From: Exiguobacterium antarcticum DSM 14480
GTDB lineage: Bacteria > Bacillota > Bacilli > Exiguobacteriales > Exiguobacteriaceae
Assembly: GCF_000685865.1 (NCBI RefSeq)
Contig: NZ_JMKS01000001.1
Coordinates: forward strand, 62,001 to 126,000
Reading direction: 5' to 3'
Length of the DNA: 64,000 nucleotides
Shown here: piece by piece, positions 16,293 to 24,467 of the stretch
Numbering within the stretch: position 1 is the stretch's first letter
Layout: every line of letters begins with the position of its first letter
Notes under the pieces: generated by a model
Told to the model about the DNA's origin: nothing
Database searches by the model: none
Seen by the model: only the letters and a program-made list of their open reading frames with translations
Made by a program: the position numbers and the translations under genes

Positions 16293-16976
16293 TCAATCGG
16301 TTTCGTCGTCTAGTAACCAGTCATCATTGATTTGCGAAATGACGGTCCCTTTCGGAAGCCGGGTCACCAGGTGTTCAATTGGTATATAGCTTTCATCGTT
16401 TGACAGCAGGTAAAAGCCGTTACCATCGTGGGCAATCTTAAAACAGGTCGTGTTCGGATGCATGGTCAGAACACAAATCGGGCGAATCAGTTTCAATCGC
16501 CACCACTTTATCTTCTCCAACTTAAATGACAGGTTATCTGAGTACGAAATGGTATAAAACAGATTTTCCGATGCCAGCCAGTAGGTTTTGTTCAGGACAA
16601 GACGCAGTTCTTCCGTATTTTGAACGGTAATCGTATAACACGGATGGTACTCCTTATAACGGACTTTCACCTCTCCACTTCGAAACTGTGTATCTAAATC
16701 CAATACGACATACGAAAGATTATTTTGCTTGAAAAACGCGTCATGTTCTTCATGTAATCCATACTCATCCACGAAACTGATATAGAGTGGAAACACCTGT
16801 TGATGAATTAAGAATTCGAGTAAAAAGTCTTTGTTTTCATCTGCCCCGTCTTTTTCAATACGGCTCACATCAATGAGATAAGCTGTCGTCAACTCTCCAC
16901 CCATTTCAAACGGGTATCCTAAGTTCAACGCATCCTTTTCGATAATCTCTTTTTCCATAATCATGATTTCTGCCAT
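16293..16976 (-). CDS. Unnamed island family, 227 aa (type member)
   Basis: ATG at 16976 is six bases after AAGGAG. The protein is soluble. Its blocks define the family: FLLEFLIHQQVFPLYISFVD; a FF-x-LSYVVLD edge; YTITVQNTEELRLVLNKTYW with LASENLFYTISYSD; and FKIAHDGNGFYLLSND. It is a close paralogue of the next gene upstream (17067-17735) and shares the same order of blocks with the N-terminal domain of 6121-7179. No catalytic motif is evident. Tandem duplication in an immunity-rich island suggests an immunity role, which is inference. Confidence 0.6.
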   Translation of the reverse strand: MAEIMIMEKEIIEKDALNLGYPFEMGGELTTAYLIDVSRIEKDGADENKDFLLEFLIHQQVFPLYISFVDEYGLHEEHDAFFKQNNLSYVVLDLDTQFRSGEVKVRYKEYHPCYTITVQNTEELRLVLNKTYWLASENLFYTISYSDNLSFKLEKIKWWRLKLIRPICVLTMHPNTTCFKIAHDGNGFYLLSNDESYIPIEHLVTRLPKGTVISQINDDWLLDDETD

Positions 16977-17066
16977 TATATTCTCCTTACTGGGACACAG
17001 CTTTTTTATTTTCTAAAGTGCAAATGATGCAGAAGAAGAGATTTAAATGTCTTTTTCTTGATCATC

Positions 17067-17735
17067 TTAATCTAGTACCTCGTTTTCCTCTATCACTTCA
17101 TCGTTGATTTGCGTAACGACCATCTGGTCCGGCAAACTGGCGATCAATCCGACAAGTGAATTGTACTGCGTATCCCGGCTGAGTAAACAAAATCCTAATC
17201 CGTCATAATCAGTGGTGATGTAGATCTTTGAAGCATCAAAATCAAATACAGCGATGGATCGTCTTCTTTTGACTCCCCGCTCCCAAAAGTCTCCCCATTC
17301 GAACGTTAAAGAATCTGAATGACTGATACAATAGAATACATTTTCAGATGCGAGCCAATACGTCTTGTTTAATACAAGCAGTAAGTCAGCAGGATTTTGA
17401 ATTTTCGCCGTAAAGCAAGAATAATAGTTGTACCGTCTGTACCCGTAAGATTTCAAGTTGCCGTCACAGTCATCGATCGTGTAATCAATCTGATGCTGCT
17501 GAAAAAAGGTTGTGAAGTCTTTAGACAGGTCATACTCATCAACAAAATGCACATACAACGGGAAAACCGCTTGATGTGTTAAAAATGCCATTAAAAAGTC
17601 TCGACCTTCTTCGACATGTCCTTCTCCGCTTAAACGATGCACAACAGGTAAACCTCCGTCAAACCGATGGGGATGCACTAGATTTTCTATAAAATGTTCC
17701 GTGACAGGCTCTTCTATAATCAGGACTTCTACCAT
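17067..17735 (-). CDS. Unnamed island family, 222 aa (tandem paralogue)
   Basis: ATG at 17735 follows GGGAGAGGAAAATTAA. It shares with its neighbour at 16293 FLMAFLTHQAVFPLYVHFVD, NKTYWLASENVFYCISHSDS and the ending VTQIND. The variable middle (residues about 80-105) and the extreme C-terminus differ. The 90-base gap between the two holds no obvious terminator, so both may be on one transcript. It is soluble, with no recognised domain. Confidence 0.6.
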   Translation of the reverse strand: MVEVLIIEEPVTEHFIENLVHPHRFDGGLPVVHRLSGEGHVEEGRDFLMAFLTHQAVFPLYVHFVDEYDLSKDFTTFFQQHQIDYTIDDCDGNLKSYGYRRYNYYSCFTAKIQNPADLLLVLNKTYWLASENVFYCISHSDSLTFEWGDFWERGVKRRRSIAVFDFDASKIYITTDYDGLGFCLLSRDTQYNSLVGLIASLPDQMVVTQINDEVIEENEVLD

Positions 17736-17875
17736 TTAATTTTCCTCTCCCTGCTATTTTTTCGAGCTATTTTTTTAAGCATAACGAAACCGATCCTGTC
17801 TTTCCATTTTTTCTAGTATCCGGTATACATTTTGATATACTGATAGAAATGATTATGGATGAAAGGAGAATTTGT

Positions 17876-18097
17876 ATGTGGAAACCTCTGTTGTTTTTTT
17901 CTGTCTGGCTTAGCATTACTATGCCCCTTTTGCTGATTGCCATCTTTACGATTTTTCAACCGTCCCTTACTTTTGATCAGAGCGGGATCATTCTGCTCGG
18001 TATCCTTTTAATTATCACAACCGGAAATGTCTATCTCGCATCCCGGGTCTGGACACGGATTGAAAAGAAGCTGTATCGTCGTAAGCATTTTAATTAA
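17876..18097 (+). CDS. Small two-helix membrane protein, 73 aa
   Basis: ATG at 17876 is seven bases after AAAGGAG. Two hydrophobic helices (PLLFFSVWLSITMPLLLIAI and GIILLGILLIITTGNVYLA) are followed by a basic tail (RIEKKLYRRKHFN). A hairpin terminator follows directly, so the gene is transcribed alone. No family was recognised. Confidence 0.6.
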   Translation: MWKPLLFFSVWLSITMPLLLIAIFTIFQPSLTFDQSGIILLGILLIITTGNVYLASRVWTRIEKKLYRRKHFN

Positions 18098-18146
18098 AAA
18101 ACGCAGATCCTCCTGTTCACGGAAGAACAGAGCGTCTGCGTTTTTT
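18096..18146 (+). terminator. Hairpin terminator
   Basis: AAAAACGCAGA pairs with TCTGCGTTTTT around an inner stem, with a T run at the end, directly after the small membrane protein gene at 17876. Confidence 0.75.
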
Positions 18147-18206
18147 ACACCTTTGCATCCATAAGCAAATAGATACCAAATCCTCTAAAGATAGGAGTCG
18201 AGACAA

Positions 18207-18554
18207 GTGGTCGATCAGGATACACAGATTAAAATACTTCTATATGGCAATCCGCTTCAGTTCGCCTGCGAAACCCTCGGCGTTTCTGATATGCGGAAAA
18301 ATTCCTACGCCGACGTGTTTACCGTCACCGAAGCAGATGTCTTCGCTTATACCGAAAAACACGGTTTTCCCGATTCACCGTCCATCGACCGGCTGACGGA
18401 CGGATTCCATTACTACGAGGAACAGGGTGTATGGTATATATTCTTCCGTGAACGAGGGAAAACGTTTGACCAGCAACAGTTTACAGATACGCGAACTGCA
18501 AAAGCCTACATCGTCTCGATGCTGTTGAAACTGACGATGACCGGATTGTATTAA
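18207..18554 (+). CDS. Unrecognised 115-aa protein, possibly immunity-type
   Basis: GTG at 18207 is nine bases after AGGAG. The soluble product has an edge-strand pattern (FHYYEEQGVWYIFFRERGKT followed by DTRTAKAYIVSMLLKLT) resembling small Imm59-like proteins, as recalled, but the match is not strong enough to name. It precedes the broken GNAT gene by 23 bases and the two probably formed an operon. Confidence 0.5.
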   Translation: MVDQDTQIKILLYGNPLQFACETLGVSDMRKNSYADVFTVTEADVFAYTEKHGFPDSPSIDRLTDGFHYYEEQGVWYIFFRERGKTFDQQQFTDTRTAKAYIVSMLLKLTMTGLY

Positions 18555-18577
18555 CTATTTAGAAAGAAGGGCTCACC

Positions 18578-19132
18578 TTGACGACACTTGCATTTCCTGT
18601 ACTGACGACAACCAGGCTGACCTTACGCGAAGTTACGCCGCTTGACGCTCCAAGTCTGCTGACGTATCTCGCTGACGAACGGGTCGTTGCACAAATGGGA
18701 CTCGACCCGTTCCAAACGGAAGCTGATGCGTTGGACGAAATCAACTGGTATCACTCCATCCGAACAGAACAGACCGGTCTCCGCTGGGGCATCACCGAAC
18801 ATGCAACTCCTGATATCATCGGCAGTTGAGGTTTCCTGAACATTTCTTCCCGGCATCAGCGGGCGGAACTCGGCTTTGAACTGAGTCCTGCTCACTGGGG
18901 CAAAGGACTGGCACAAGAAGCGGTTCGGGCCGTACTCGCACACGGGTTAAATGAATGGGACCTAAACCGGATCGAAGCGCTTGTTCTGCCGGACAATACG
19001 GCCTCTCAACGGTTGCTCGAACGGCTTGGTTTCCAGCGGGAAGGATTGTTGCGTCAGTATGAGAAGACACGCGGACAGTTCGATGATTTATATATGTACT
19101 CCTTGTTGAAGACAGAATGGCAGGACGATTGA
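18578..19132 (+). pseudogene. GNAT acetyltransferase gene with in-frame TGA
   Basis: A single 185-codon frame from TTG 18578 to TGA 19132 encodes a RimJ-type GNAT N-acetyltransferase (TTRLTLREVTPLDAPSLL, then RAELGFELSPAHWGKGLAQE, then NTASQRLLERLGFQREGLLR). TGA at 18827-18829 interrupts it where family members read IG-S-x-GFLN, so a codon such as TGC or TGG was changed. The first 83 residues would lack the acetyl-CoA site and cannot be active alone. Confidence 0.8.
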
Positions 19133-19216
19133 TTGATCTTTTAAATAAATCAAAAATGAGAGATTACCAACACTATTCCCTTTATTTTTAAAGTATTGGA
19201 AATAATATTTTGTTTT

Positions 19217-19242
19217 ATAACATATAATGTTATTAGTATAAT
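19217..19242 (+). promoter_or_regulatory. Candidate promoter with inverted repeat upstream of coiled-coil secreted protein
   Basis: ATAACAT-ATA-ATGTTAT (19217-19233) is a perfect 7-bp inverted repeat with a 3-base spacer, placed just before TATAAT at 19237-19242. The position between -35 and -10 suggests a repressor operator. The regulator is unknown. Confidence 0.35.
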
Positions 19243-19284
19243 AAAAAGTGTTTACTTTGAATTTTAAATAGGGGGAAATATGTC

Positions 19285-20193
19285 ATGAACAAATGGATCA
19301 TTGCCAGTCTTGTGTCTTCATTAACTTTCGGAGTCATGCAAACATCAACTGTTGAAGCAAGTTCAAAGGAAGTCTCAAAACTAAAAAAGGAAAAGGCTAC
19401 ATTACAAAAACAATTGGCCGACGAAAAGAAAAAAACTAAGAAGTCGGAAACCGCGTACAAAACGTTACAAGGACAACATGAGAATCTTTCAAAATCCTAT
19501 AAATCCTTAGATTCAAAGTATAAAAAGATTCAAATTGAAAATGAATCAAATAAAAAGAAAGTTAAAGAACTTTCAGTAGCTTATCGTCTTTTGACTTCAT
19601 CTAAATCACTAGTATCTGATGGGGTTAAAGTCGATGGAAAGTATGACGGTAAAGAAAGTCTGTTAATGTTTGGAAAAACTGCTTATGTTCCCCTTCAGCT
19701 TTTTGCTAATATTTCGGGTTTACCATTAAAAGAAACGACTAATTCTTTCGAATTTGGTACGCCAGCATCAGGAACTCCACTTTCTGCCGTCCATATGAGT
19801 GCATCCAGCTTTAATCATGTATATCAAAATGAACCAATTACGATCATGGGAAAATTAAACAATCAAAGTATTCTATTAGAAGGCTATTGGCCAAACGAAT
19901 TTGCCACTTTCAGTCTCAATAGTAACTACAAAAAACTGAAAGGTCAGCTTTCACTTTTGACAGAAGAAGCTTTATCTGATAATCCTAAATATCTTGCCTA
20001 TGCACAAACTGATGACGAGACAAATATCGTTTTCTCTGACAATAACGGAAAAGAACTGGGACGTTATAACCTCGTATTTGGTGCAGATCCTATCGACTTT
20101 GAAATTGACGTTACAAACGTCAAAGGACTTCGTGTGACTGCTGAAGGAAAATCGACGGTATCAACAATCATTTCACCAATCCTTACAAAATAA
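19285..20193 (+). CDS. Secreted coiled-coil protein with NPCBM-like end
   Basis: ATG follows GGGGGAAATATGTC. Residues 1-25 form a Sec signal peptide ending near VEAS. Residues about 28-100 are a lysine/glutamate coiled coil (VSKLKKEKATLQKQLADEKK). Residues 110-150 resemble the conserved strand of copper amine oxidase-like stalk domains (FGKTAYVPLQLFANISG). The C-terminus (GRYNLVFGADPIDFEIDVTN, then VKGLRVTAEG) matches the ending of NPCBM-type domains that bind cell-wall or exopolymer sugars. It is likely a surface or wall-associated protein, transcribed alone and closed by a hairpin. Confidence 0.6.
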   Translation: MNKWIIASLVSSLTFGVMQTSTVEASSKEVSKLKKEKATLQKQLADEKKKTKKSETAYKTLQGQHENLSKSYKSLDSKYKKIQIENESNKKKVKELSVAYRLLTSSKSLVSDGVKVDGKYDGKESLLMFGKTAYVPLQLFANISGLPLKETTNSFEFGTPASGTPLSAVHMSASSFNHVYQNEPITIMGKLNNQSILLEGYWPNEFATFSLNSNYKKLKGQLSLLTEEALSDNPKYLAYAQTDDETNIVFSDNNGKELGRYNLVFGADPIDFEIDVTNVKGLRVTAEGKSTVSTIISPILTK

Positions 20194-20206
20194 TCATGTA
20201 TGATCG

Positions 20207-20240
20207 AACGAAGAGGCGCTCTGCTTCTTCGTTATTTTTA
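20207..20240 (+). terminator. Hairpin terminator
   Basis: AACGAAG pairs with CTTCGTT, followed by ATTTTTAT, just after the secreted coiled-coil gene. Confidence 0.65.
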
Positions 20241-20279
20241 TGTTAGATAAAGAAATAGCTATTTAAGATTTATAACATA

Positions 20280-20324
20280 AAGGCAGCTCGATGATCTCTA
20301 AAGGAGACTTCAACGAGCTGCCTT
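20280..20324 (-). terminator. Hairpin between convergent genes
   Basis: AAGGCAGCTCG pairs perfectly with CGAGCTGCCTT across a loop of 23 bases, downstream of the minus-strand small membrane gene at 20356-20557. Confidence 0.5.
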
Positions 20325-20355
20325 ACTTGTGAATCAATTTTTTGGCCATTGTTAT

Positions 20356-20557
20356 TTAAATCCGCTTCTTGTTTCGTTCATACCCCATGATCCAGAAGTG
20401 CAAGATCATGCCGATGATTCCCCAGCTGAGCATGACGAGTCCGACAAGCGTCCAAGCGCTTTTAAAAAGTGTTCCCATCTCCGTGTTCGATAAAAAAAGT
20501 CATAAATGCAATTCCACCCACCAGCAACATCAGTAAAGCAGGAAAGTTCTTAACCAT
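20356..20557 (-). pseudogene. Small membrane protein gene with apparent frameshift in a T tract
   Basis: ATG at 20557 is eight bases after GAGGAG. Reading starts MVKNFPALLMLLVGGIAFMT and stops after 31 codons. Removing one T from the seven-T tract gives one 66-residue two-helix protein that continues MGTLFKSAWTLVGLVMLSWG and ends YERNKKRI at TAA 20356. The second half lacks a ribosome site at a workable distance. It is either a frameshifted gene, two overlapping mini-ORFs, or a sequencing error in a homopolymer. Confidence 0.5.
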
Positions 20558-20583
20558 TGTCTTCGCTCCTCTAAAAATTGAGT

Positions 20584-20850
20584 TCACTCTAAAGGTTTGT
20601 CAGCTTCGAGTGCTGTCCGTTTTTGAGCTTCCTGTTTTGCATCTTCATTCCACCAGCCGTTAATGAAAAACGCACAGCCGACAAGCAAAGCACCAATCGG
20701 GAAATACTTCAGGTAATAGTCATCAAGCGATTCACCGGCAAAGTTCGGTGAAAGCTCAATGTAGGCACTGAACAGTTGAACGATAAAGAACAAGAAAAAG
20801 CTGACAATCAATGCCCACGTGCCATAACGATAATTTGGATTCTTCAACAT
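20584..20850 (-). CDS. Small membrane protein, 88 aa
   Basis: Two hydrophobic helices (TWALIVSFFLFFIVQLFSAY and YFPIGALLVGCAFFINGWW) flank an acidic outside loop, followed by a charged tail. AGGACGAACATAC precedes the ATG. It lies between a BsuPI-like lipoprotein gene and the frameshifted small membrane gene on the same strand, so all three were probably one operon. The family was not recognised. Confidence 0.55.
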   Translation of the reverse strand: MLKNPNYRYGTWALIVSFFLFFIVQLFSAYIELSPNFAGESLDDYYLKYFPIGALLVGCAFFINGWWNEDAKQEAQKRTALEADKPLE

Positions 20851-20871
20851 GTATGTTCGTCCTGGATTGAA

Positions 20872-21288
20872 TTATTTTAATCTGATTTCTATATCGCCAC
20901 CGCTACTTTCACCTTTATCGTCACGGACGATGTAGTCAATGTCATACACACCCGCTGGAATGACACCGGCTTTGACTGTTTTCTTCAGCATCACCGTTTT
21001 ATTCGGTTGCACTTCTTTCGACAACCGTTTCGGCTCCACCTCTTCGTACGAGTCATAGACGACTTTTTGCGAATCGTGCTTTCGGACCTTGACGTTGAGC
21101 AGATGACCGGCCCGGGAGGCGACTTTTACCGGATAATCGCCGGTATTGGTCATTTTGTATTCAAACACAAACCCGTCTTTGACACTTCCTGTGTACCCCG
21201 TTTCAACCGACTGACTGCTCGGTTTCATATCAAGAGACATGCATCCGGCTAAACTGAATAACAACGGAATAATCAGTAGTTTGTTCAT
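20872..21288 (-). CDS. BsuPI-domain-like lipoprotein
   Basis: ATG at 21288 has AAGGAG eight bases upstream. Residues 1-16 are a lipoprotein signal with lipobox SLAGC. The mature part (NTGDYPVKVASRAGHLLNVK, then VRKHDSQKVVYDSYEEV, then PAGVYDIDYIV) follows the layout of BsuPI domains: an N-T-G-D strand, a central VVYDS strand and a terminal YDI strand. The domain is known from the Bacillus intracellular proteinase inhibitor and occurs in exported forms. It is membrane-anchored outside the cell and may inhibit or bind a protease, which is inference. Confidence 0.65.
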   Translation of the reverse strand: MNKLLIIPLLFSLAGCMSLDMKPSSQSVETGYTGSVKDGFVFEYKMTNTGDYPVKVASRAGHLLNVKVRKHDSQKVVYDSYEEVEPKRLSKEVQPNKTVMLKKTVKAGVIPAGVYDIDYIVRDDKGESSGGDIEIRLK

Positions 21289-21362
21289 TTCCATTTCTCC
21301 TTTTCGCATGCATTTCAAAAGAGTCGAAGAAATGAAGATGCTCCTTGAACGTAATGCTTTGC

Positions 21363-22319
21363 TTACTTCCAACCCGGTAACGGACGCGGCAACTGGTCCG
21401 CAAAGGCGCGGTAGCCGTCATAACTGAGCCCTTGTTTTTGCGGGCTTTCATTTATAATTAATGAGTCGCCTGTTTCTTCTTCGTTTTCCCAAAATCGAGA
21501 TTCTGTCTGAAAGACATTAATTAATGAATAATGAAATTGTCGACCAGACAACCGGTTACGGACATCCTCAATTAGCTTGTTAAAACGGGATCCGCCTTCA
21601 TGACGCGACATCAACCGTTCTTTCCCAGACTTCCCTTCGTAGATCGAAACGGTATATTCGTAATCTGAATCAGTTTTTGAGATCGGATATTCGATTTCGA
21701 CCCGAACGGAATCGACGAATTTGATCGGTAGCGGTGGCTTGACGTCTTCTTTCGGAGGGTCTTCGTCGACGAAATAATTGTCCTTTTCAATGCTGAAGTC
21801 TTTAAATTCCCAAAACACGTCCCCTTGGGCGATGATTGAATACTCAAGGAACGTGCCGAAGTTTTGGTAGATTGGATCGGCGTCCTCAGTTGTTCCCTCA
21901 TGATACTTCCAGTACATATAAGGTGTGTCTTCTGTTTTAGCATGTTCCGTATGAATTAAGAGATATCCTTCATTGACTTCACCAATCACCCAAAAGTAAT
22001 CAAAATCTTCATCAATAAGACCATCTTCTTTTGCTTCTATTGTCGATTCGATTACTTTATCAAGAGAATACAACACTAGCCCAAGACCGTCGTCAAGAAT
22101 AAACAGATCCGCTCCGTCATGCAGTTCAAGAAACGTTTGGTATTCACTCGGCAATTTTTGATTAAATTCAGCTTCAAATGCTGCAAGTGATGCTGCTGTC
22201 ACCGGTGCCGGAAAATTAAATTTCGCCTGACCGATTTCATTGTACTTCCGTTGAATGAAGGTTGATCCATGATTGATTTTTTGCTGAAGTCCATCAAGTA
22301 CTGCTGCGATTTGATTCAT
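21363..22319 (-). CDS. SMI1/KNR4 family protein with C-terminal extension
   Basis: ATG at 22319 follows AGGGTGGATCCA. Residues about 35-190 form an SMI1/KNR4 domain (AFEAEFNQKLPSEYQTFLEL, then DGADLFILDDGLGLVLYSLD) with the island-typical YSIIAQGDVFWEF, shared with the gene at 30956. Residues 205-318 are an unrecognised extension (VRVEIEYPISKTDSDYEYTV). It is soluble. SMI1 proteins in such clusters usually act as immunity proteins; no cognate toxin is seen. The IS30 element lies 130 bases upstream of its start and may have cut off its original control region. Confidence 0.7.
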   Translation of the reverse strand: MNQIAAVLDGLQQKINHGSTFIQRKYNEIGQAKFNFPAPVTAASLAAFEAEFNQKLPSEYQTFLELHDGADLFILDDGLGLVLYSLDKVIESTIEAKEDGLIDEDFDYFWVIGEVNEGYLLIHTEHAKTEDTPYMYWKYHEGTTEDADPIYQNFGTFLEYSIIAQGDVFWEFKDFSIEKDNYFVDEDPPKEDVKPPLPIKFVDSVRVEIEYPISKTDSDYEYTVSIYEGKSGKERLMSRHEGGSRFNKLIEDVRNRLSGRQFHYSLINVFQTESRFWENEEETGDSLIINESPQKQGLSYDGYRAFADQLPRPLPGWK

Positions 22320-22448
22320 TGGATCCACCCTCTTACTTCTCTATGTATGAGCCGCCCTGCCTCATCTTCCTTTAGTCTACCATTTTACCAATAATTTGGG
22401 TGAGCTCAACTTCCTCTTTCTGTGGTATTCTTTTTCTAAGACGGTTTG

Positions 22449-23387
22449 TCAAATTAAGTGCAACACTTCTTCCGAGAAGACCTCGTATGCAGTTTTCCAG
22501 TTGAGACATTTCCGTGGTCTCCCATTGATCCAGGCGAGCGCTTGAGCGAGTTCAGAACGACTGACCTTTCCGAAATCCGTCCCCTTCGGGAAAAATTCAC
22601 GGAGAAGACCATTGGCGTTCTCGTTACTTCCACGTTGCCAAGAAGAATACGGATCCGCAAAATACATCGGTACGCCTAACGTTTCACGAATTCGTTCATG
22701 ACAGCTAAACTCTTTTCCACGATCTGTCGTCGCGGTTTGAAACGTTCCCGACGGGAAGTAGAGATGCAATGCTTTAATCGCTGACTCCATCGAGGCAGCG
22801 GACCGATCCTCCATCGGCACAGCGAGATAGAAACGGCTCTTTCGCTCGACGAACGTTGCGACACATGCCTTGGATTTCCCTCTGGCTGAGACGACAGTAT
22901 CCAGCTCCCAATGTCCAAACGTTTGGCGCCCTTTGACGTCGGCTGGACGTTTACTGATTGGTAATCCGACATTGAAGCGTCCACGCGTCTCACGTGGTTT
23001 CTGACGCTTTCCCTTTTGGCGAAGAAAACTAGAATTGGCCTCGACGAGGCCCGTATAGATCCAGCGATAAATTGTCTTGAAGGATAGTCCTTCTTCTTGG
23101 AATAAACGTCCGGCAATCTGTTCAGGCGACCATGTCTCGCGTAACTTTTCGAGGATACGAACTCCTTTTTCTAGCGTGAACTTCGTCCGTGCACCGCACT
23201 TCTTTTTGCGCTCAACATAACGCTGGTCAGCACAGGAAGCATCATAGTAAGGGTTTCGTTTTAATTCTCGTGAAATCGTAGAAGGTTGACGCCCCAGGCG
23301 TCCCGCAATCTTTCGGACGGATAAACCTAAATCGAGATACGTTTCTATTTTGACTCTTTCTGATGTGGTAAGATGAATATAGCTCAT
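22449..23387 (-). CDS. IS30-family transposase
   Basis: The 312-residue protein has an N-terminal helix-turn-helix (LTTSERVKIETYLDLGLSVR, then KIAGRLGRQPSTISREL) and an integrase core. Its D, D, E residues lie in WELDTVV, TTDRGKEF and SWQRGSNENANGLLREF. It catalyses transposition of the element. The reading frame passes through the terminal repeat (CAC TTA ATT) and uses a TGA at 22449-22451 that lies in flanking DNA, so the stop codon depends on the insertion site. The gene appears intact. Confidence 0.9.
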   Translation of the reverse strand: MSYIHLTTSERVKIETYLDLGLSVRKIAGRLGRQPSTISRELKRNPYYDASCADQRYVERKKKCGARTKFTLEKGVRILEKLRETWSPEQIAGRLFQEEGLSFKTIYRWIYTGLVEANSSFLRQKGKRQKPRETRGRFNVGLPISKRPADVKGRQTFGHWELDTVVSARGKSKACVATFVERKSRFYLAVPMEDRSAASMESAIKALHLYFPSGTFQTATTDRGKEFSCHERIRETLGVPMYFADPYSSWQRGSNENANGLLREFFPKGTDFGKVSRSELAQALAWINGRPRKCLNWKTAYEVFSEEVLHLI

Positions 23388-23479
23388 AACGAATCCTCCG
23401 TTGAATGTGGTGTGGTAACTCCATTCTACACGAGGCCGTTATGGGCTTTTTGTGTTTTCCGTCAGGTGTTGCACTTAAT
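22453..23479 (-). mobile_element. IS30-family insertion sequence
   Basis: The inverted termini ATTAAGTGCAACAC (left, from 22453) and GTGTTGCACTTAAT (right, to 23479) enclose one transposase gene. The length is about 1027 bp. No clear short target duplication is visible. It separates the SMI1 gene at 21363 from the EamA transporter at 23548. Confidence 0.8.
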
Positions 23480-23547
23480 ATTACAATTCGTCCTAATCAA
23501 AAATGATTCCTGAACAGCATCTATGTCTATCCATCTGGAGGTAAACC

Positions 23548-24453
23548 ATGCAAAAACAGTCTTCGATGCTGCTGATTTTACTGGCGGCAATGCTTTGGGG
23601 TACGACCGGCACGTCCCAAGCCTTTGCGCCGGAAACGGCCCATCCGATTGCGATCGGCGCAGTCCGCTTGGCGGTCGGTGGCTTCTTTTTACTCAGTCTC
23701 GTCTTACTGACCGGAAAGCTGACCCTAAAAGATTGGCCGCTGCAAACGATTTTCCTCGCTGCACTCAGCATGGCCGTCTATCAGCCACTATTCTTTTCCG
23801 CCGTTCTCATGACCGGAGTCGCCGTCGGAACCGTCGTTGCAATCGGCAGTGCGCCGATTTTTTCCGGAATGATTGAATGGCTGGTCTTAAAAAATCGACC
23901 CGGCACTTTTTGGTGGCTGTCGACGTCACTATCGATTACCGGCTGCCTGTTGCTCGTCATGAATCAGGCAACGGTTTCGGTGAATCCGCTCGGCATTTTG
24001 CTCGCCCTCGGTGCCGGATTATCGTTTGCTGTCTATACGTTCGTCAGCCGGAATCTGGTCAAGACGCACTCTCCGTTATCAGTCGTCGCGGTCGTCTTTA
24101 CGCTCAGCGCCCTGCTGTTGTCACCGCTGTTGTTCCTGTTTGATGTGTCGTGGGTCTTCAGTCTGCGCGGCACCGGCATCAGTCTGCATCTTGGCGTCTT
24201 CGCAACAGGTGTTGCCTATCTGTTGTTCGCACGAGGTCTTGCGCATGTCTCGTCTTCGACGGCTGTCACGTTGTCGCTTGGTGAACCGTTGACCGCTGCC
24301 CTGCTCGGCGTGTTTGTCCTCGGGGAAACGTTAAGTCTGTTGTCGTGGGTCGGCATATTACTTTTATTCTGCGGTATCGGTCTGCTCATCTGGTCGTCGC
24401 GTTCGACACGTCAGCCGGACATCCTCGAACTCGCTAAAGAAAAACACTCTTAA
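23548..24453 (+). CDS. EamA-family (DMT) transporter
   Basis: ATG follows GGAGGTAAACC. The 301 residues hold ten hydrophobic helices in two EamA repeats, opening with LLAAMLWGTTGTSQAF and, in the second repeat, NPLGILLALGAGLSFAVYTF. Drug/metabolite transporters of this type export amino acids or other metabolites at the plasma membrane; the substrate cannot be told from sequence. The gene at 24468 follows after 14 bases, so they form an operon. GC content is higher than that of the immunity genes around it. Confidence 0.8.
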   Translation: MQKQSSMLLILLAAMLWGTTGTSQAFAPETAHPIAIGAVRLAVGGFFLLSLVLLTGKLTLKDWPLQTIFLAALSMAVYQPLFFSAVLMTGVAVGTVVAIGSAPIFSGMIEWLVLKNRPGTFWWLSTSLSITGCLLLVMNQATVSVNPLGILLALGAGLSFAVYTFVSRNLVKTHSPLSVVAVVFTLSALLLSPLLFLFDVSWVFSLRGTGISLHLGVFATGVAYLLFARGLAHVSSSTAVTLSLGEPLTAALLGVFVLGETLSLLSWVGILLLFCGIGLLIWSSRSTRQPDILELAKEKHS

Positions 24454-24467
24454 GGAGGGAATCAGTC

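Noticed and set aside
18827-18829. Selenocysteine insertion at the TGA of the GNAT gene
   Set aside because: GNAT enzymes are not selenoproteins and no suitable stem-loop directly follows the codon; a nonsense change is simpler.
22380-22451. A hybrid promoter made by the IS30 end for the SMI1 gene
   Set aside because: A TTGACA lies beside the IS end, but the -10 candidate (AATACC) at 17 bases is poor.
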